A stretch of 64,000 nt of DNA, from NCBI GenBank assembly GCA_013397935.1, contig VZRN01004204.1, positions 1,986,705-2,050,704 of the forward strand. Direction: 5' to 3'. A program made the translations under genes and the position numbers. Each line of letters opens with the position of its first letter. Positions within the stretch are counted from its first letter, which is position 1. The notes under the pieces are model-generated. The model did no database searches, was not told where the DNA came from, and saw only the letters and a program-made list of their open reading frames with translations. Shown here in pieces: positions 48,780-63,666 of this stretch. This DNA comes from Dasyornis broadbenti. Lineage: Eukaryota > Chordata > Aves > Passeriformes > Dasyornithidae.

Positions 48780-51700
48780 CTGGAGCAGCCCGATAGAAAG
48801 ACAGAGAAAAAAAACAACAAAAAAGGTCAATCAGGCAAATGTGGTATTAAAAAAAAGGGAAAAAGAACATTCAGAATGACAACAGTTGAAATAGTCCTGA
48901 TTACAAGCAGCCAGCTAATTAGACTCAGAAAACTGTATGCCACTAAAGCAGAACAGATGTTACTGACGATGCACAAATCCAAACCAATGCAAAAGAAAAT
49001 GTATCAGAAAGCGGATAAGCTACATTTATGGTCCTTCCCCAGTTGCTCGGAGTGTAAGCAAGGCTGCGCCCACATGCTTGCTACAAAGAAAGAAAGGAAG
49101 ATGGCAGCCTACACAATGTGGGGGGAAAAACTCTCCGGAAAGTGCCAAATGAATAAAAAAAAAATATATATAATGACTAACAGACAACAGCACATTCAAC
49201 TTCCACTATGTGCTAGGATCTCTTTTACCAGTCCTTCACAACACATCTAAATCAAAAAGGCAGAATTAAAGAGAAAGGATGGAGAATGCAGTCTCTCCAA
49301 AGGCTCTCAGCATTTCTCACAGAGCAGCTGTATCTCATGTTTAAGAGGGCAAATTCCACTGCAGCTACTTCTCTGATACCACTGTCAAGAACATCCACAA
49401 CCACCTGAATCCATCCTTGAAGGTGAGAGCACTGCAGCTCTGTCGGCATTTCTATCAGGAATGAGAGTGGCTATGAAGTGCATGTCTCAGTGCTCTCTCT
49501 GTGCCCCACAAACACCTTGTTTCCCCATTCCTGCACCTCTGCTGCTGTTTCCAAGCGCTCAGCCAGACCCCAACCAACCAACTTTGGTTTATCCCTTGGA
49601 GATGCAGCCTCTGGACTTGTGCCTTTCAGGATCATCACGGCTTGGCAGGTGGCTGCCAAGACCTACCTCAGTTCCTATCGCAGGCATCAACCCAGGAAGC
49701 AAAGTCTCTCCCCCCACCTTTTAGTTGACCTACAAGATGAAAAACCCTTAAACCCTTGCTCTGAACCTCTTCTAATCTCCAGAGACATGGACCGAATTCA
49801 AAAACTTGCCCTTCAGGACCACTCCCACAGAGATCTAGAGCAGGAAGGATGACCATGGTTTTTAACCTCCAGGACTAAACTCTTAAGACAAAACCTTTCC
49901 ACCAGGAAAGTAATTCATTGGTGGGGCAACCAGAGCTAGTTAGGACAGGACTGTCAGAGGGCTCAGGTGACCTGGCTGTCACCAACATCCGATAGCCTCA
50001 ACCCAAAGAAATAACTGAAAAGCCAATCCTCAAAACCAGTAACCCTTTCAGGAATGCTTTTACCAGTGTCTGAGGCATGGAGACCCCATTTGCCTCTTTT
50101 AGGTGCAGAGGTGGCCCCATGCCATGGTGAATACTGAGTTTGCAAGGCATGTGGGGCACTGGGTAGAACCCCTTTCTTTGGATGGATTTGCTGAGGATAA
50201 ATAAGCCCTGAGGGCCTCTGGCTAGTACTAATCCCCTTGGCAGGGAGCTCTCTGAAAGCTCACACCTACTAATTATTTACAGACAGGCAAAAACTGGCCA
50301 GACCTCAGGCTAGGTGGAGGCTGCCTCCTGCCGTGCTTGTATGCAGGCCTGGGATGGCATTTCCCCGAGTCTGTGCAGGTAGAGGAGAGAGCAGACCGTT
50401 TCTTGCCTCTCCCCCATCATCCCCCAGCACCAGGCGTATGGCATTAGCAGATCACTTCACCGGTCTTTTGAGCACAGGACAAAGTAGAAGGCAACGTTGT
50501 ATGGGGGCTGCATGCCAGGGAGGCTCCTCGACACATGCAGCTGCAAAGAAAGGCTTGTTTTCTCTCACCTGATATTTTTGTCTATGCTGATGGAAAGCAA
50601 GATGAGCTGCTGTGTTTGAAAGTAAGGAAACAAAGCTGTCTCCTGTAAGAAAACATTATATGAACGCTTAACTAAGTAACCTTGAATGCAACTAATAGGT
50701 AAATGAGTCAATTATTTTTTTTGGTAATGTGTTTTCTCTCAATCTCACATACATCTGGAATGAGGGACTGTAGGAACCGTTTCTCTTCTTGTGCTAGTTT
50801 TATACCAGCAAGCACTAAGTCCATTAAAATTGTTTCTGCTTTCATCCCACTTTTAATCAAGCCAGGCCATAAAAGATTCAAAAAGGGGCTCACTTTTATA
50901 CAGGTAATGAGAATGTCCAGAGTTAATGCCAGCCATAAACTCAAAAGTGATATAATCCTCCCATCTGAGATTTAACCCAATCTCCAACTCAGTCCCTATG
51001 AGAACTGATATAAAGAATATACCCACAGTGGGCTTTTGAGCACTTTAGCTTAAGGCATCTTTAAATGCCAACTGCCAGAAAGAGCATCTCACTCAATGTA
51101 TCCATGGCCTGGTGTTGTCTAGCGAACCCCAGCAGGTAGGAACAAGCTGAACCCACCATGGCTGGGCAGGACACACTGTTTTGCATGAGGGATGCTCTCA
51201 GCCCGTGACAACAAAAAAGAGATCAACCTGTGTCAGCACCTTAAATGTAGGTTTTGCTCGCCTACATTTGCAGTGTGGTGGACTCTGGAATGAGCTGAAT
51301 TGGCACACATATGGCTCTTTCAGCCAGCTTTAAATACAGATCCATGATTCTGAATACAAACTTGGCAAACAATGTTGAAAATACAGAATAAGTAATTTTT
51401 GCTCTTAGGTGTGTAAAAGACAGGGCTTGGTACTACAGCCGCCCCTTCCTGTATGCAGCTACTGAGCAAAAATACTCCACCTTCTGCCTTCCTCTCCCTT
51501 GATTACATTAAGAATTTTTAATTTACTGTTCAAAATGCCGCTTTCAATGGCAGTGCTGAGTAAGTCTCCTGGTGCAAATCCAAAGCAAACCCTCTGCTAA
51601 CACGTTCAGATATCTTTCAATACTTTTAGAGACCCAACTGGGCCCTAAGCTCTCTGCAGCAGGTTCCCATCATGGTGGGCTGGCAAACTTCACACACTCT

Positions 51701-51892
51701 GCACGTCACAGTAAATGTAACTTTGGCATCTTAAATACAATATATATGTATTCTGTATTCATAAATTTGGGCTCTTGTTTTTCACTAACTGCTCTTGAGT
51801 TGCAGAATTCCAAGCCTAAAGGGATGCTGAGAGAGGATTGCATCCAGGCTCCAAAAAGCCTATAGTTAAAGCTTTTGATAAAGCAGTAATAG

Positions 51893-51959
51893 ACAAAAAA
51901 AAAGAAAAAAAAACCCCAACCAACCAACCAAAAAAACAAAAAAACCCCAACCCCTCCTT
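51893..51959. repeat. A/C-rich low-complexity tract
   Basis: The plus strand is almost only A and C, with CCAACCAACCAACC units and poly-A runs. It is a smaller analogue of the tract at 35404-35612. Confidence 0.85.
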
Positions 51960-54900
51960 ATTATTCGGTGTTTCTCTTTCCCAGGAGATAGAAAGAAAAA
52001 TGTAATACCAGCCATACATTTAAGTATCATCCTGGCTTTTTCATACCACTTTATCATTGCTATAGCAACCAACAGGACTATTAGGAAGAGTGGATTAGGT
52101 CTGCAGATGAGGCAGGAGCAGAAGGAGCAGGTAGACTACAGAACTATGACCTCATTTGCATGAAAATGGCCTTGGTAATAGAAAGCCAACAAAACCCCAA
52201 TAAAGTAAGCACGGGATCATAGCAGCATGCTCTCCCAAAACATCATAGGGGAAAGCAAAGAGGCTTATTCTGCAGTCCTGTGCACGGGTGTGCAACGTTG
52301 GGGCTGTGATTGCAAAGGTCAGTGCATGTCCAGGGGGCCAAAAACCAAAGAGATCAGGGCTGGGAGTGCCTGTCAACCACCTGGAATCTTCTCCCTGGCA
52401 GAGCACTCTTGGGATGGGACCCTTGGCAGCTGTCTGGCCCGGTGCTGGCCATGTGCCTAATATCCTCAGCAGGCAGTAGTTTTCATCACTTACTTTTATT
52501 TATTCACTTACTGCTGGATCCTCGGCTCTCAGCATCTGTGGTGCAACACAGATCTCTCCCAGCGAACCCCACAGCTCTGTGTCATCCTCGTTTTCCTACA
52601 TTCCAGCAATAGCAGCCCCTATACAAATCCCTCCTTTGCCATCTGCTGAGCCATCTAAGCCCAGCACACAGCCAGCATTCTTTATTCAGTGAGGGGAACT
52701 GCCTTCTACCCAGCTGTGCTGAATCACCTTCAGTTCTGCCAGTCAAAGGTGCCCTACTGGAAACAAACGCATTCTGTTTCCAAACCCCTATCATGCTGTG
52801 TATGTGTGGGAGCATGAATTTGGGGCTGGTAAAAAGATGGGCTCAAACCCACAGGGTCACTTTTTACAGCATGATGAGATCATCACAACCTGCAAATATT
52901 TAACAGCACAACTCACACCTCTAAAAAAAATATTCCCTGCAACCACACTGGTACAACTACAGTCCCAAGCCTCCCTGTTTCCACTGGTATTCAAGAAAGT
53001 TCAGAGCAAAACACAGCTACCAGATCAGCTCTAATATCCAAAATTACATTCAAATTCAGGTTCCTAGAAAAGCCAGTGCTCAGTTCGAGGCTTCCTGATG
53101 GTGGATCTCCTCAGGTGAGGGATTTACAGGCCGTGAACACAAGGAAAAAGAAAAGACGGTCTTTCAGAAGGCAAGTATTTGCTGGGTAACACACAGATGC
53201 TCCTGCCCCTCTCAGTGCCATCGGTGATCCTCATGATTCAAGTACCACAGATGCAAACCTTTTAAACCACTGGGTTTAAAAGGCTAGGAGAAGCCATGGC
53301 CTGTGTTCAGGGTGCAAGGAGAGATCTGGAGGGTTGCACTTTTGACTTGCCAACTGAGAAAAACTGTTAGGAAAACCAATCAGGACAAAGAAGACGAAAA
53401 TCCCATAATTTTTAACATCACTGTAACCACACGCAAAGGATTCGGATAGCTACACTTAGCTGCCTTCTGTGCCTATGAAACTAGGTATTATTTTAATGAC
53501 AGAATGCAACCAAATGGTATATTTTTCTTTCCTTTCTAAGGTAGAAATTGATGTCCTTGATGCAGGACAACATTGAATGTAGCAATAATTTTTTGGAAGA
53601 GATTTTTGTGATAACTGTATGGGAAAACTGCACCTTGTTAAATGTAAGTATGGTTTATTCACTCACTGAAAGCAAAGGATGAAAATTATGATGCCAAGCA
53701 CATGTTGCCAGACTCTAGACTGCATCATTCAGGAACGAAATTCAAAAAGATTTCTTGTGGGCAGCTGGCTGACAAAGCCACAGAAAGACATTTAGGTAAC
53801 CTTGAATCATCTGCATGGTCTACACAGCTGGAAGTGAAATAGATTCAACTGCTCCTCCACATTTTCTGAATAATACTGTCATTCACCATGGCTCTGCCTG
53901 GCTGAAGGGTTTTGAGCAGCACTGCTTTAACTGGGATCATCTGTCTGCACAGGTAATAACACCACAATGTATCTTCGTTGACTTCTGGTCTTTTCAATTG
54001 CATGCCGAAATCAGCTCTATGCTTGCTATGTGGATTTTAGCAGGGGATGAAGAAATTTCCCCATCACCCAGCAGATGAGTTTTGCTGAGAAAGGAGAATG
54101 GACCAGCTTACAAATTTAATTGGATGAACTACTGAATGCTTAAAAAATGTCCATAAGAAATCAGTATTTTCCAAATTAAATGTTTTCACTTTTTATTCTA
54201 AAATAGTGGCTGTATGAAAGCTGACTATGACTTTTTCGTATTATGTCAACTTTTTATTAGACTGGAAACAGAAATAGTTTAGAAAAAGCACATCTGAGTC
54301 ATAACAAAATGTTTCATTGCCTCTAACTCAGCAATCCCAAAATGTAGATTTTCTTGGGCTTTTTTCATTTGTTTTGGAAGAAAATATACGTACTGCTATA
54401 TTTTTGATCAACCTTAATACCATTTTCTCCCTATTTTGCCAACAATGCAGCTCCCTTTCCACAAGGCAAGGGCACAGTGCTGTACTCCTGCCTGCTCTGA
54501 CTCCTGAAGCACCCAGCTTATCTTGTTCACATCCACCATGAATCAGGTCCCTCAGCTTCTTGCACCTCATGTCCTTGACTTCAGACTACCCTGCAGAAAA
54601 ATGACAGCCAGGAAATTCATGGACCATTCCCTGAAGGTAGTGCAGTTCCTGAGCTAGCAGGGGACATGGTTTAGACTGGCCACAAACGATGTGGTAAAAG
54701 CTCAATCTTTCCCTAAGTGTCCATTAAAACAAGCCCACAACATACGCTGCCTTACCCTAAGTGTAGTAAATAACTCAGACTTGAATGTCACTGGAATAGC
54801 CTCTCTGCACTGATTTCAGTTTGTAAATTCCAGCTGGTTTTATACTTCACTTAGTATTAACTTATTCCACTTTGCTCCCAGGGAAACAAAAGTAGGTTTG

Positions 54901-57900
54901 TAGGAGTCAAAGCTCCAGTTTTCTTGAGACTTTCCTTACTGGCATTCCACAGCATCCTTTTCTACGGGTAGAGTTTTCAAGTATTTAAAGAATCCTGAGC
55001 TTCTGTGTGTTCACAAATTATTCCAACAATAAATGCAGCTATGAAAAGCAAAATCACACATATTTGCTGGAGGACAACAGGTATTTTCAGTATTTTTCTG
55101 AGTTCCTTCCAACGAATGCTCTGACATTTAGATTTATCGAGCTGTGTTCTTATAATAGCCAACAGGATTCAGTTAATAAACTTCAATAAACTTCCCTATT
55201 AAATTTCTCTCAAATAGGTTTGTTGTCACTTGCAGCATCTAATCTATTCATTGTGAAGCTATTAATACTGACTGCAGTGAAATGGAGTTTCAGCAAATGA
55301 GGTTGTTAAGCTCTGGGCCATCTTCTGCCAAATGAAACACCCCATGCTTTCATGCAGAGACAGGGGAGCGAAAGTATTTCTTTGCTCCTTTTTTTCCCTT
55401 CCTTTCTTCAGCAACGATTTCAGATGACAAACCTGCACTGGATTATAATCTGCAAGCCATGTTCAAAACACGCTGCTAGTCCACACTGATTTAAAAATAT
55501 TTGCTCACTCGCTAATTACTTTTTTACTGCCTGGAGCAGAAACATTGTCTCAGGATGGGACATTTCTTTACACCACCACTACTCCTTACAAGGGTTTATA
55601 CCACATTATATCTCGGCTATATGAACGTGCATTATCCCTAATTGTTCCTGTTTATGATTATTTCTCACTAAACCTGAGCCCTCACTCGAGATGCGCAGAG
55701 AGCTCTGCCTGTGGTGAAAATTGAACCATGCTTACAGGAATCTATATAAGCAGCTGTGCTTTCTTCCTTCCTCCTTCACAGTCATCATATTAAGACTGCT
55801 CTGCAGCGATACTCTGCCAGATCTAATACTCCCCAAAGCCTGCTCTGATTTCAGAAATTGCCTTGCCCTTACTTTTCCTCTTTAAAACTGATCCACCTAA
55901 TGACTGAACTTCCAATTATATGGCTGTCAATCCTAAAATCAAAGCCAGTTCATAATATCTCCCAAAGGAGGAATGTCATGTCACTCACTGAAATCACTGC
56001 AACAAATCTCAGCTAACTCAGTCCCAGGCAGCAGAGGCAAAATAAACCGGGAGAATATCAACAATGGGATTAATTTTGCACATAGGCAGAAATAGCAGTT
56101 AAACTCCCTAAGTTTTGATCCTTGATGCAGAAAATCATAATTTTTCTAGCATAAAATGTACAGTCGATTGAAAAACAAGGGGAAAAAAAAAGATAAAAAC
56201 CAGCAGAAGCAATTTGCTAGTCCAAAAGGCTGATGACTTTCCTTTACAAACAGAAACTATTCCTCTGCTGTCACCTACCTGGAATTTCCCTCCACTTCAT
56301 ATGTGATGATCAGGATGGGTCATTTTGAGGCCAGTTGCTGACATTTAGCCAAACCAACAGTTGCTTAACAGGGTTGCAGAGATTTTTGACTTTCAAACAG
56401 CAATCCACTGTGACTGAACTGGAGCAATGGCATGTGGAGTATTCCCTCCAAATACACCCTCCATCTGGGCAATGGGCCCCAGAAAGGGTATCCATGGGAT
56501 CAGGGGAGGATAAATGTAAGAGTTACACGAAGGAACAGAAGCAGCAGAGGGGATAAAACCAAAGAGCTTCATTAGGAAAATGCCAATGGTGGCGAGATGG
56601 GGAGGTAAAGAAACAGCCCTGACACTGGGTAAAATGAAGTTTTAAAGTTTTGATATAAATTGACTCTGCTATTTCTTTTGCAGGCTCTCCCTGGAGCTGT
56701 GAGCACTAATACAAGTACCCAGGGTGCCGGGACAGTGAGCACCCTTGAACACCAATCTGCCCAGTGAAGAGTGGGAGCTGCAGAACTCGAGCAGCTGTGG
56801 CTGGATGAGATGCTAGAAAACGGCACACAGGCTCCCTCTGGATTAGCAGAAAAGTGCTGTCAGGGATTCCACCCTGCTTCTTACCCCTTGATTTCCAAAT
56901 AGCTAGAGGACACCTAAGCACCTCCAAACCCCCCTTCTCAAGTAACAGCCTGGACTTAGAATAGAAACTGAACTTCTAATCATATTCCGCAGGAGGAGGA
57001 GACTGGTACTGCTGTTGCTGTTTGTGGCTAAAACAGAGGTCTCCAGGCTCCAGGACTGATGAATTCCTTGAAACACAGAATAAATTTCCCAGGACTAAGG
57101 GTTTTGCAGTGTGAAGGATAATGCTCAGGAGCAAGGATTGCTGCATCCTTCAGGTTCATGCAGCACCTTGCCCCTGCCAACTCAGCAATGGTCAGTACAG
57201 ACAGTGCTAGGCGCTGACACTCCTCAGCACTCTGCACAAAGGGACAGGATCAGGGGGAAAGAGCCATGTCTTAGATTTAAAGAAATGGCAATGAAGAAAT
57301 GAGATTTGCACACTGACAGATGATGGTCTCTGAATGGTCACTGAGGCTGCTGTCCCTGACAAGGGCCATCCAGGTCCAGCTTTGATAATTCCTCTGCATT
57401 TGCATCCATCAAACCCTGAGCATCACTGAAAACTGAGCTCAAAGCTTTTAAAGCATCTCCAGGGGGTGTTCAGATTCAAACAGACACGCCTCTTGCTCTA
57501 CACCACATACCCAGCTGCGCAGTGATGGTACTCACAAGACTAAAGAGTCTGCAGAAGACAGACATTTTTCTTTAGTCCAATTGCCTTTGAGCTGTTAAGT
57601 GCTCAGAAACCAAGAATAATGGGCATTTTTATATCCTTGAATATTTTGGTGAATTCCCTCTAGGCATCTACAGATGCAATCATGAACAAGGAGAGCAAAT
57701 GCAGACACCTTGGACATCCTGTGAGTTGTCTGCACTCACTGCTTATCCCAGAACCACAACAGGAACAAGAAATAATGGGAAAAAAGTGACCATTAACACT
57801 GCTGCCAACATGCATGGTCATATAGCCACAACTCACTAACTTAAGTCCCCAAACCCTAAAATGATCTCTCTGAAAGACATGACATGAAAACTGACTGACT

Positions 57901-60407
57901 TAACAGGAGAAACTGGGGCATTGCTCGCTGCCAACTGTAAAAAGAAAAGAAATGGGAAGAAAACAGAGGAAGTATTTATTCTCTAATACCTTTAAGCCAC
58001 GAGAAAAGCCATAGGTGTTACTCAGAGCAGGTAAGAAGTGCTTAGACAGACTGTGATAGTTCATTGGTTGTGTCCTCTGAATATCCTATCAAGATGAGCA
58101 GAGGCACTTCCACCTCTCCCAGAGCTTGGCTGCTTGCTGTTTGTTTTACATGCATCATAAATTTAGCAGGAATCTGTCTGTCTCACTGGTCACATGAATC
58201 TATCAAGGAGCAAGCAAGCATCTTGAGAAAGGCTGATGCATGACAACAGTAGCACTTCCACTGTCCAAGTTTCCACCCCCTCTCTGCTTTATATTTAGGC
58301 ACTGGCAGCAAAGGGTTAGCATTGGCAAATAGGTTATAATGAGCAGCAATTGCACTTTGAAGTGTACCAGGGAAGGGGTTTGAGATCCCTGGGGAATCCA
58401 TTTCTGCTCCTTGCTTTTCTTTCTTTTTTTTAACTTCCCTCCTCCCCTGCTTGCCTGTGCCTTTTATCACACCAAATTCCACCCTCTGTAGAATGCTTCT
58501 ACTGCTGTATTCCCCAGTTATGTCCACACTGTGACACTCATCACCTCTGCAGACAGCTAAACTGAATCTTTTTGGTCTTGCAACACTGAGACACATCCAG
58601 CACCCCTCATCTCTCAGCAGAAAGGGCAGATTTGGGGAGAGTGACCCAAACCTGACTCATTGCATTGTCTCACTGCTAACCTATACCTCCTGTCTTCTGG
58701 AGTGACAGTCCCCTACCAAAGGAAGAATTTATCCTTCTACTGGCGTTTTCTAAATAACTGCTTCCTAAAAATGCAGGAAAATATATCCACCTGAAAATAA
58801 TTCTGCAACACACACAGGTGTCCCTACTGAGTTCACAGCACAGATATGATTTCAGCCTAGAAATCACAGCTTAATTATATTTTTGGGTGGGTGGAAGGAA
58901 TTTGATGGGAGATTTCATTTAGGAAACAATCAGGTCTCGGTTGGGTTAGAAATCAGGATATTAATGTTCTTCATTTTAATTTTCCTCTCTGAGTCAGATT
59001 CCCACTGTTTGAATTTGAGCTCAATTTGTTCTGTTCATTATGAAGAAATCCACATGAATTTGACATTAAACTGATTACCTCTGAAAACAGTAGCAATAAT
59101 TTCCCTTTTTCCTGTGTGTGTTTCAGATTAAGTCTTTGTGGTTGATATAAAAACGCAGGGGAGAAATAATAACACAAAAGGAAATAAAGTATTTATTCTG
59201 GAACGCTATTCAGAAGAGGAAACATGCAGTGGCACTTATGCATTGGGGAAGAAAAAGCAAGGGGCAGGGACAAACAATACCCTCATTTCCACTTCCCATT
59301 TCAGCCCATTTGCATGGGAGCAAACAGGGAACAAATATGGCTTTCCTAGTCAGGGATATATGTTGTGCCAATACTGGGGATCTGAGGGCTTTGTGATGAC
59401 TCTGATGGGGTTTGCTGGCAAGAACCTGTTCCCTCACGAATGGACCCTTGGGGCCACATGGATGAATTTGTATTTAAGACTTACCATCCTTCAGTAAGAG
59501 GTGCCAGGGGTCCTGGGCTCCAATCTGCAACAGCTTTTGAGGTCCTTAAGACCCCCATAGGCTTCAGTGACCTCAGTGAGACTCACCAGGGACCCACAGC
59601 CCTGCTTGGCCCTGGGAATGCAGTCCTTGCCTTGTGTCTGTCTCCTGGCTACATCTCGGACCTGGGATGTAGCTCAGTTTCCAGCCCTGTTTCTGCCAGT
59701 ATCTCCTGGTGGTCTGGGCTGGACCCTGGATGGGGTTCATCCCCTCACCTTGTCCAGGGTTCCGCCACCTGGCTGAAGGCTCTGTAGCACGATGAACCAT
59801 CAGTGAGGGTTTGGATTGTGCTTGACTCCCCCTCAGCTCCCAGTTCATCTCCCTCATGAAAACAGCTCTGCTCTGACAGCTCCCTGCTGTTTCTTTTCGT
59901 TCAGACAAGTGGAGCAGCAATGTAAATCCCCAAGAAGTCCCTCCAGGAGACCTCCACAGATGAGGGTGGTGGGGATGGTGAGCAGTGCTTTGGCAGTGAG
60001 TGGACTTAAAGCATATATAGATATAGCCAAAAGACAAGAGGTGCACATACTCCTGTTTCTACAGCAGGACTGCTATTGGGATAAACTATTAAACTTGCTG
60101 TCTGGTTTGTAAGCCAAAACTCAGAGCATTACACCAGAAGAACAGCACTTAACCCAACACAATGGAGTTCTGGAGCAGTTTCTATTTTCTATGAAATCTG
60201 GTGGCTTTCCCCCTAGCCCATTTATTTCCCTGAAAAGGGAAAAGCTACTGTGTGCTAACTTGAATTGATATACAAAACTCCATCTGTGCATTTTCCTCTA
60301 CCAAAGCCCTGCCTTGTACCAGTGACAAAGCCCGTTGTCTCTGCTGCTCTCAAGCTTCACACAAACAAGAAACAGTTCTTTCTTTAACAGATAACTTCCA
60401 TTTTTCC

Positions 60408-60413
<6 letters not shown>

Positions 60414-60442
<29 letters not shown>
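60414..60442 (+). repeat. 29-nt poly-A tract
   Basis: An uninterrupted A29 preceded by a pyrimidine stretch. It could be the tail of an old retroposed sequence, but no source sequence is recognisable upstream and no target-site duplication was found. Confidence 0.85.
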
Positions 60443-60445
<3 letters not shown>

Positions 60446-62672
60446 CACATCATAACACCACCTCCCTTCCCCAAACTTGAAAACCTGAAAGGTAACAAAG
60501 TACCATATAGTTCATGATGATTTTTCTTCTCTCCCAGTTGTCTCATATCCAAAGAGAGACTGTAATTACTGTATTGCCTCTCACCTAAGATATGGATAAA
60601 AATAGGCTGGTGTCACATTGCTGTTTCCTGCTATGACTACTTGTTTGCAAGGCTGGCTGAGCCATCTCAGAGCTTTTTGACGTTAACACTCCGAAGGTGC
60701 AAACAGACCCATCCCTCACGACCCTGAGGTGGCCAACTGGATGTACCAAAGCTCAGGACAACTCTGTTGCTTTTCCTTTCATACATTCCACCTTTCTGCC
60801 TTCAGAGTTCTAAGCTTCAGCAAACAGCCCATCCTACATGCATCCCTTTTGTACTACTTTTTCAGCACTGCATCCAAGTGCCTGCATTAAGACCACACAC
60901 CAAACAGCCCACAGGCAAAGGGAACTTCTTTTTCCTACTCATGAGGTAATTAGCTTGGTTCAGCTTTTACACCTCTGAAGTTTTCAGCACTGGGAAAAGA
61001 AATGTAGAGCACAGGTCGGACGTGAAATGGTGGCAGAAGTATCCAGCCAGACCCAGGGTGTGAAAAACTGGACAAAGTTGCAGAGTGGGAGTGCAAAGAG
61101 CAGAAATCCCCCTGAATCCTTAAACTGAGACCATGATTATGGGGTGGACAGGCATGCTTTTCATTCGACAGTAGAAAAGGAAATCCATGGCCAGTTTCTG
61201 TTCCCTTCCTCCTGATTTCAGTGGTATAACAACCCCAAGTCCACAGCACTGCTAAGTCATAATGAGCGGCAGAAATGTGAGCCTGTTGTACCAACCTCAA
61301 CCAGGCAAAGTGACCATAGAATTCAAGGCTCACATTTGAATCCTCTGAGCCTTAATTGCATGCTTGTAAATAAAACATTAATGAAACAGCTCCTTTAAAG
61401 CTGGATATATATTTAAATATTAAGAGTAAGACAAGAAAAACACATTGCCCCACTGCTCTGTTCAGGCTGCAGCTCTCTGGAGTGTGCTCTGTGGAGATCC
61501 CTAAGACCACAAATGTTGCTTTTCAGCTGAAATAAACAGGATAAAGGGAGAAATACCTGGAGCCCTATGCAGCTAGGATTACTGCTGATGTCAGGTCTAT
61601 TTTCCACATGGAACTGAGCATCTCCAAAGTAGCAGGTGGTATCTCCCATAGAAATGTTTTTAACCTCCACTTTCCTAAAACTTCTGTTCACCAGAAAAGA
61701 AAAAAAAAACCCCCAACAACAAATGTTGTGCCTGCCTGCGAAAAAGAGGGAGGATGACTCTGTATAACTGTACAACTTATTCAAGTCACTTCAGTGTTCC
61801 ACCTAAAAGGCTTCCCCTTCCAAGCCAGTTATCAGGCTGCTTCTGTAGTCAGTAGAGAGATTCAGAGCCTTCAGGTGATTCATCTCATCCAATGTTACAC
61901 AAGCAAAATAGCTGGATGAAATCTGCTTTGAAGATGCTTCCCCTTGCAGTTAATTTCCCAACTGACCTTTAAATAACAGGCACATCTAGTAACAGGCTCT
62001 CACCACACTGGGATGAAGATTGCCCACTTGAAACCTCTTCATTTTTCCCAACTTACAGTCATATTTCCCTCTTTGCACAGAAAAAAATTGACAACCGAAA
62101 AAAGAGAGAGACCTTTCTTTTGCTGACAAGCTCAGAAGATCCTGTTTCCTAAAACACATCCCTTGGTAACTCTCAGCTGCATCAGAGAGCAAGTCAGCTT
62201 CTGTGCTAACTAAAAAAGCAAACATTTAATGCATAACACATTTTGGTTTGCCACAGAGATGGAGCAGCGCATGGCTGAGAGAAACAGTGGCTCTTGCTGG
62301 AACCTTTGCGTGATAACTAATTCCCCCTACATCAGACCCAGAGAAGCTTGGCTGCTGCTCTGCAGTCTTTAATGCAAAGATAGGAAGAGATGTGAGGGGC
62401 AACGTATGTGGATAAATGAGGCATTTGCAGTAATGGCATCTTATAGTCAACTTTATTAATGAATCTTCGGTACAAAGTGAAAATATCCTGGCACAAAAAA
62501 GACCAGTGAGTTAAAGAACAGCACAGCTCCATGTTAACTACACTGCCTTCCACTTTGCACTGATTTGGGCAGTGTGTATAACGCTCAGAGAACAGAGTCA
62601 TCTACCCCTAGTTCTCCCAGCACTCAGCAGTCAATATTACTTACAGCACAGCCAAAATCCTTCAAGTCTATC

Positions 62673-62730
62673 CTCAGGCAAAACTCACCCTAAAATCAGT
62701 GGGAATTCTGTGAGAATAAAAACTGAATAG
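62673..62730. repeat. Degraded ancient amniote repeat relic
   Basis: The order CAGGCAAAACTC, AAATCAGTGGGA, then TTCTGTGAGAATAAAAACTG matches, with scattered changes, the common amniote pattern of CAAAACTCCCATTGAA, TCAATGGGAGTTTTG and GAGTAAGGACTG. It is in the same general class as the copy at 46817-46885. Confidence 0.4.
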
Positions 62731-63666
62731 AAATGAAAGTCCCAACTCAATTCTCAGTTGAGCTTTGCAGATCAACCATCACAACTGGAAATATGTTTGA
62801 TTTTCATCCTCATGAGAGAACAGTTGGGCCCAGTAATCCCAATTCTACCCCCTCTTAATTCCAGCATCAACAGGACAGATAACACAAAACAGAGTTTGGC
62901 ATCTGGTTGCTCAAGGTTAAGTCATAAAGTAGCTGTACTGGAAGAGAAAGGAAGCAATTTCTGAGGCTCTTTTTTTGGTATTCCATTACCAACGCTTTTC
63001 TGCAACTCCCTGAAAAACACTCGGTTTAAAAAAGCTGCTCATATTTCCTCTTGTGCCAGACACCACATTTTGTTTGGCATATACATTTCTGATAGCCTTT
63101 CCTCCGCAGATGTCTATAAAGTTCACATCAGTCAGTTCTTCAAACTAGGTATATTAACACCAACACAGACAATTTCGTTCCAAGCACAGTTTTTCCTTAC
63201 GTCTATGTTCTGCTGCTCACTTTTGCTTCTGTAAAGATGACAGTATTGCTACATATGCAGGACAATCAGGTCTCCTGTGATGCTTAACACAGGCTGTACA
63301 GTGCTGTAATGGCCCATTTTCACTGTCAGCAGCGAGGCCTGACACGTCAGCAGCTTCTGGCACTAGCAGTTTTCTGAGGGAAAGGGGAGATTTCAACTTA
63401 ATTTCATTTCTCTCTTTCGCTTTTCCTAACTTCCTTCCAGAAATAACAATTCTTGAAAATGCACATATAGAAGTAAAGAAAGAAAAGAAGGCAATAACCA
63501 CCATAAAACCTTGTCCTGCTTATCACTGTAATATTTCTTAGGTAGTAGAATAGGGTCCAGTGACGTTTGAGGTGAGAAAGAAAAGGTAGGGGGAAAGAGG
63601 CAACACATTTCAGACTCCTTAAAGCCATCTGAAGAGTCAGAGATATGAAAAATAGTTTATAATTAC

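Larger units (their letters stand above)
48780..63666 (-). other. ADGRL3: ADGRL3 14.9-kb intron
   Basis: This large intron lies between the constitutive exon and the cassette exon. It contains low-complexity A/C DNA at 51893-51959, a 29-nt poly-A at 60414-60442, and an old repeat relic at 62673-62730. Short open frames have no family resemblance. Splice-like signals at 56275, 59480 and 52500 do not give frame-compatible exons. No nested gene is recognised. Confidence 0.85.

Noticed and set aside
55100..55120. GTTCCTTCCAAC string resembling a CR1 3' end
   Set aside because: Too short, and the diagnostic ATTCTATG tandem does not follow.
56275..56350. Strong donor CAG-gtaggtga in the large intron (minus)
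   Set aside because: No upstream acceptor gives an open frame in the required phase.
59480..59534. Exon-like segment with gtaagtc donor in the large intron (minus)
   Set aside because: 40 nt breaks the frame, the acceptor tract is weak, and the sequence looks like an old repeat fragment.
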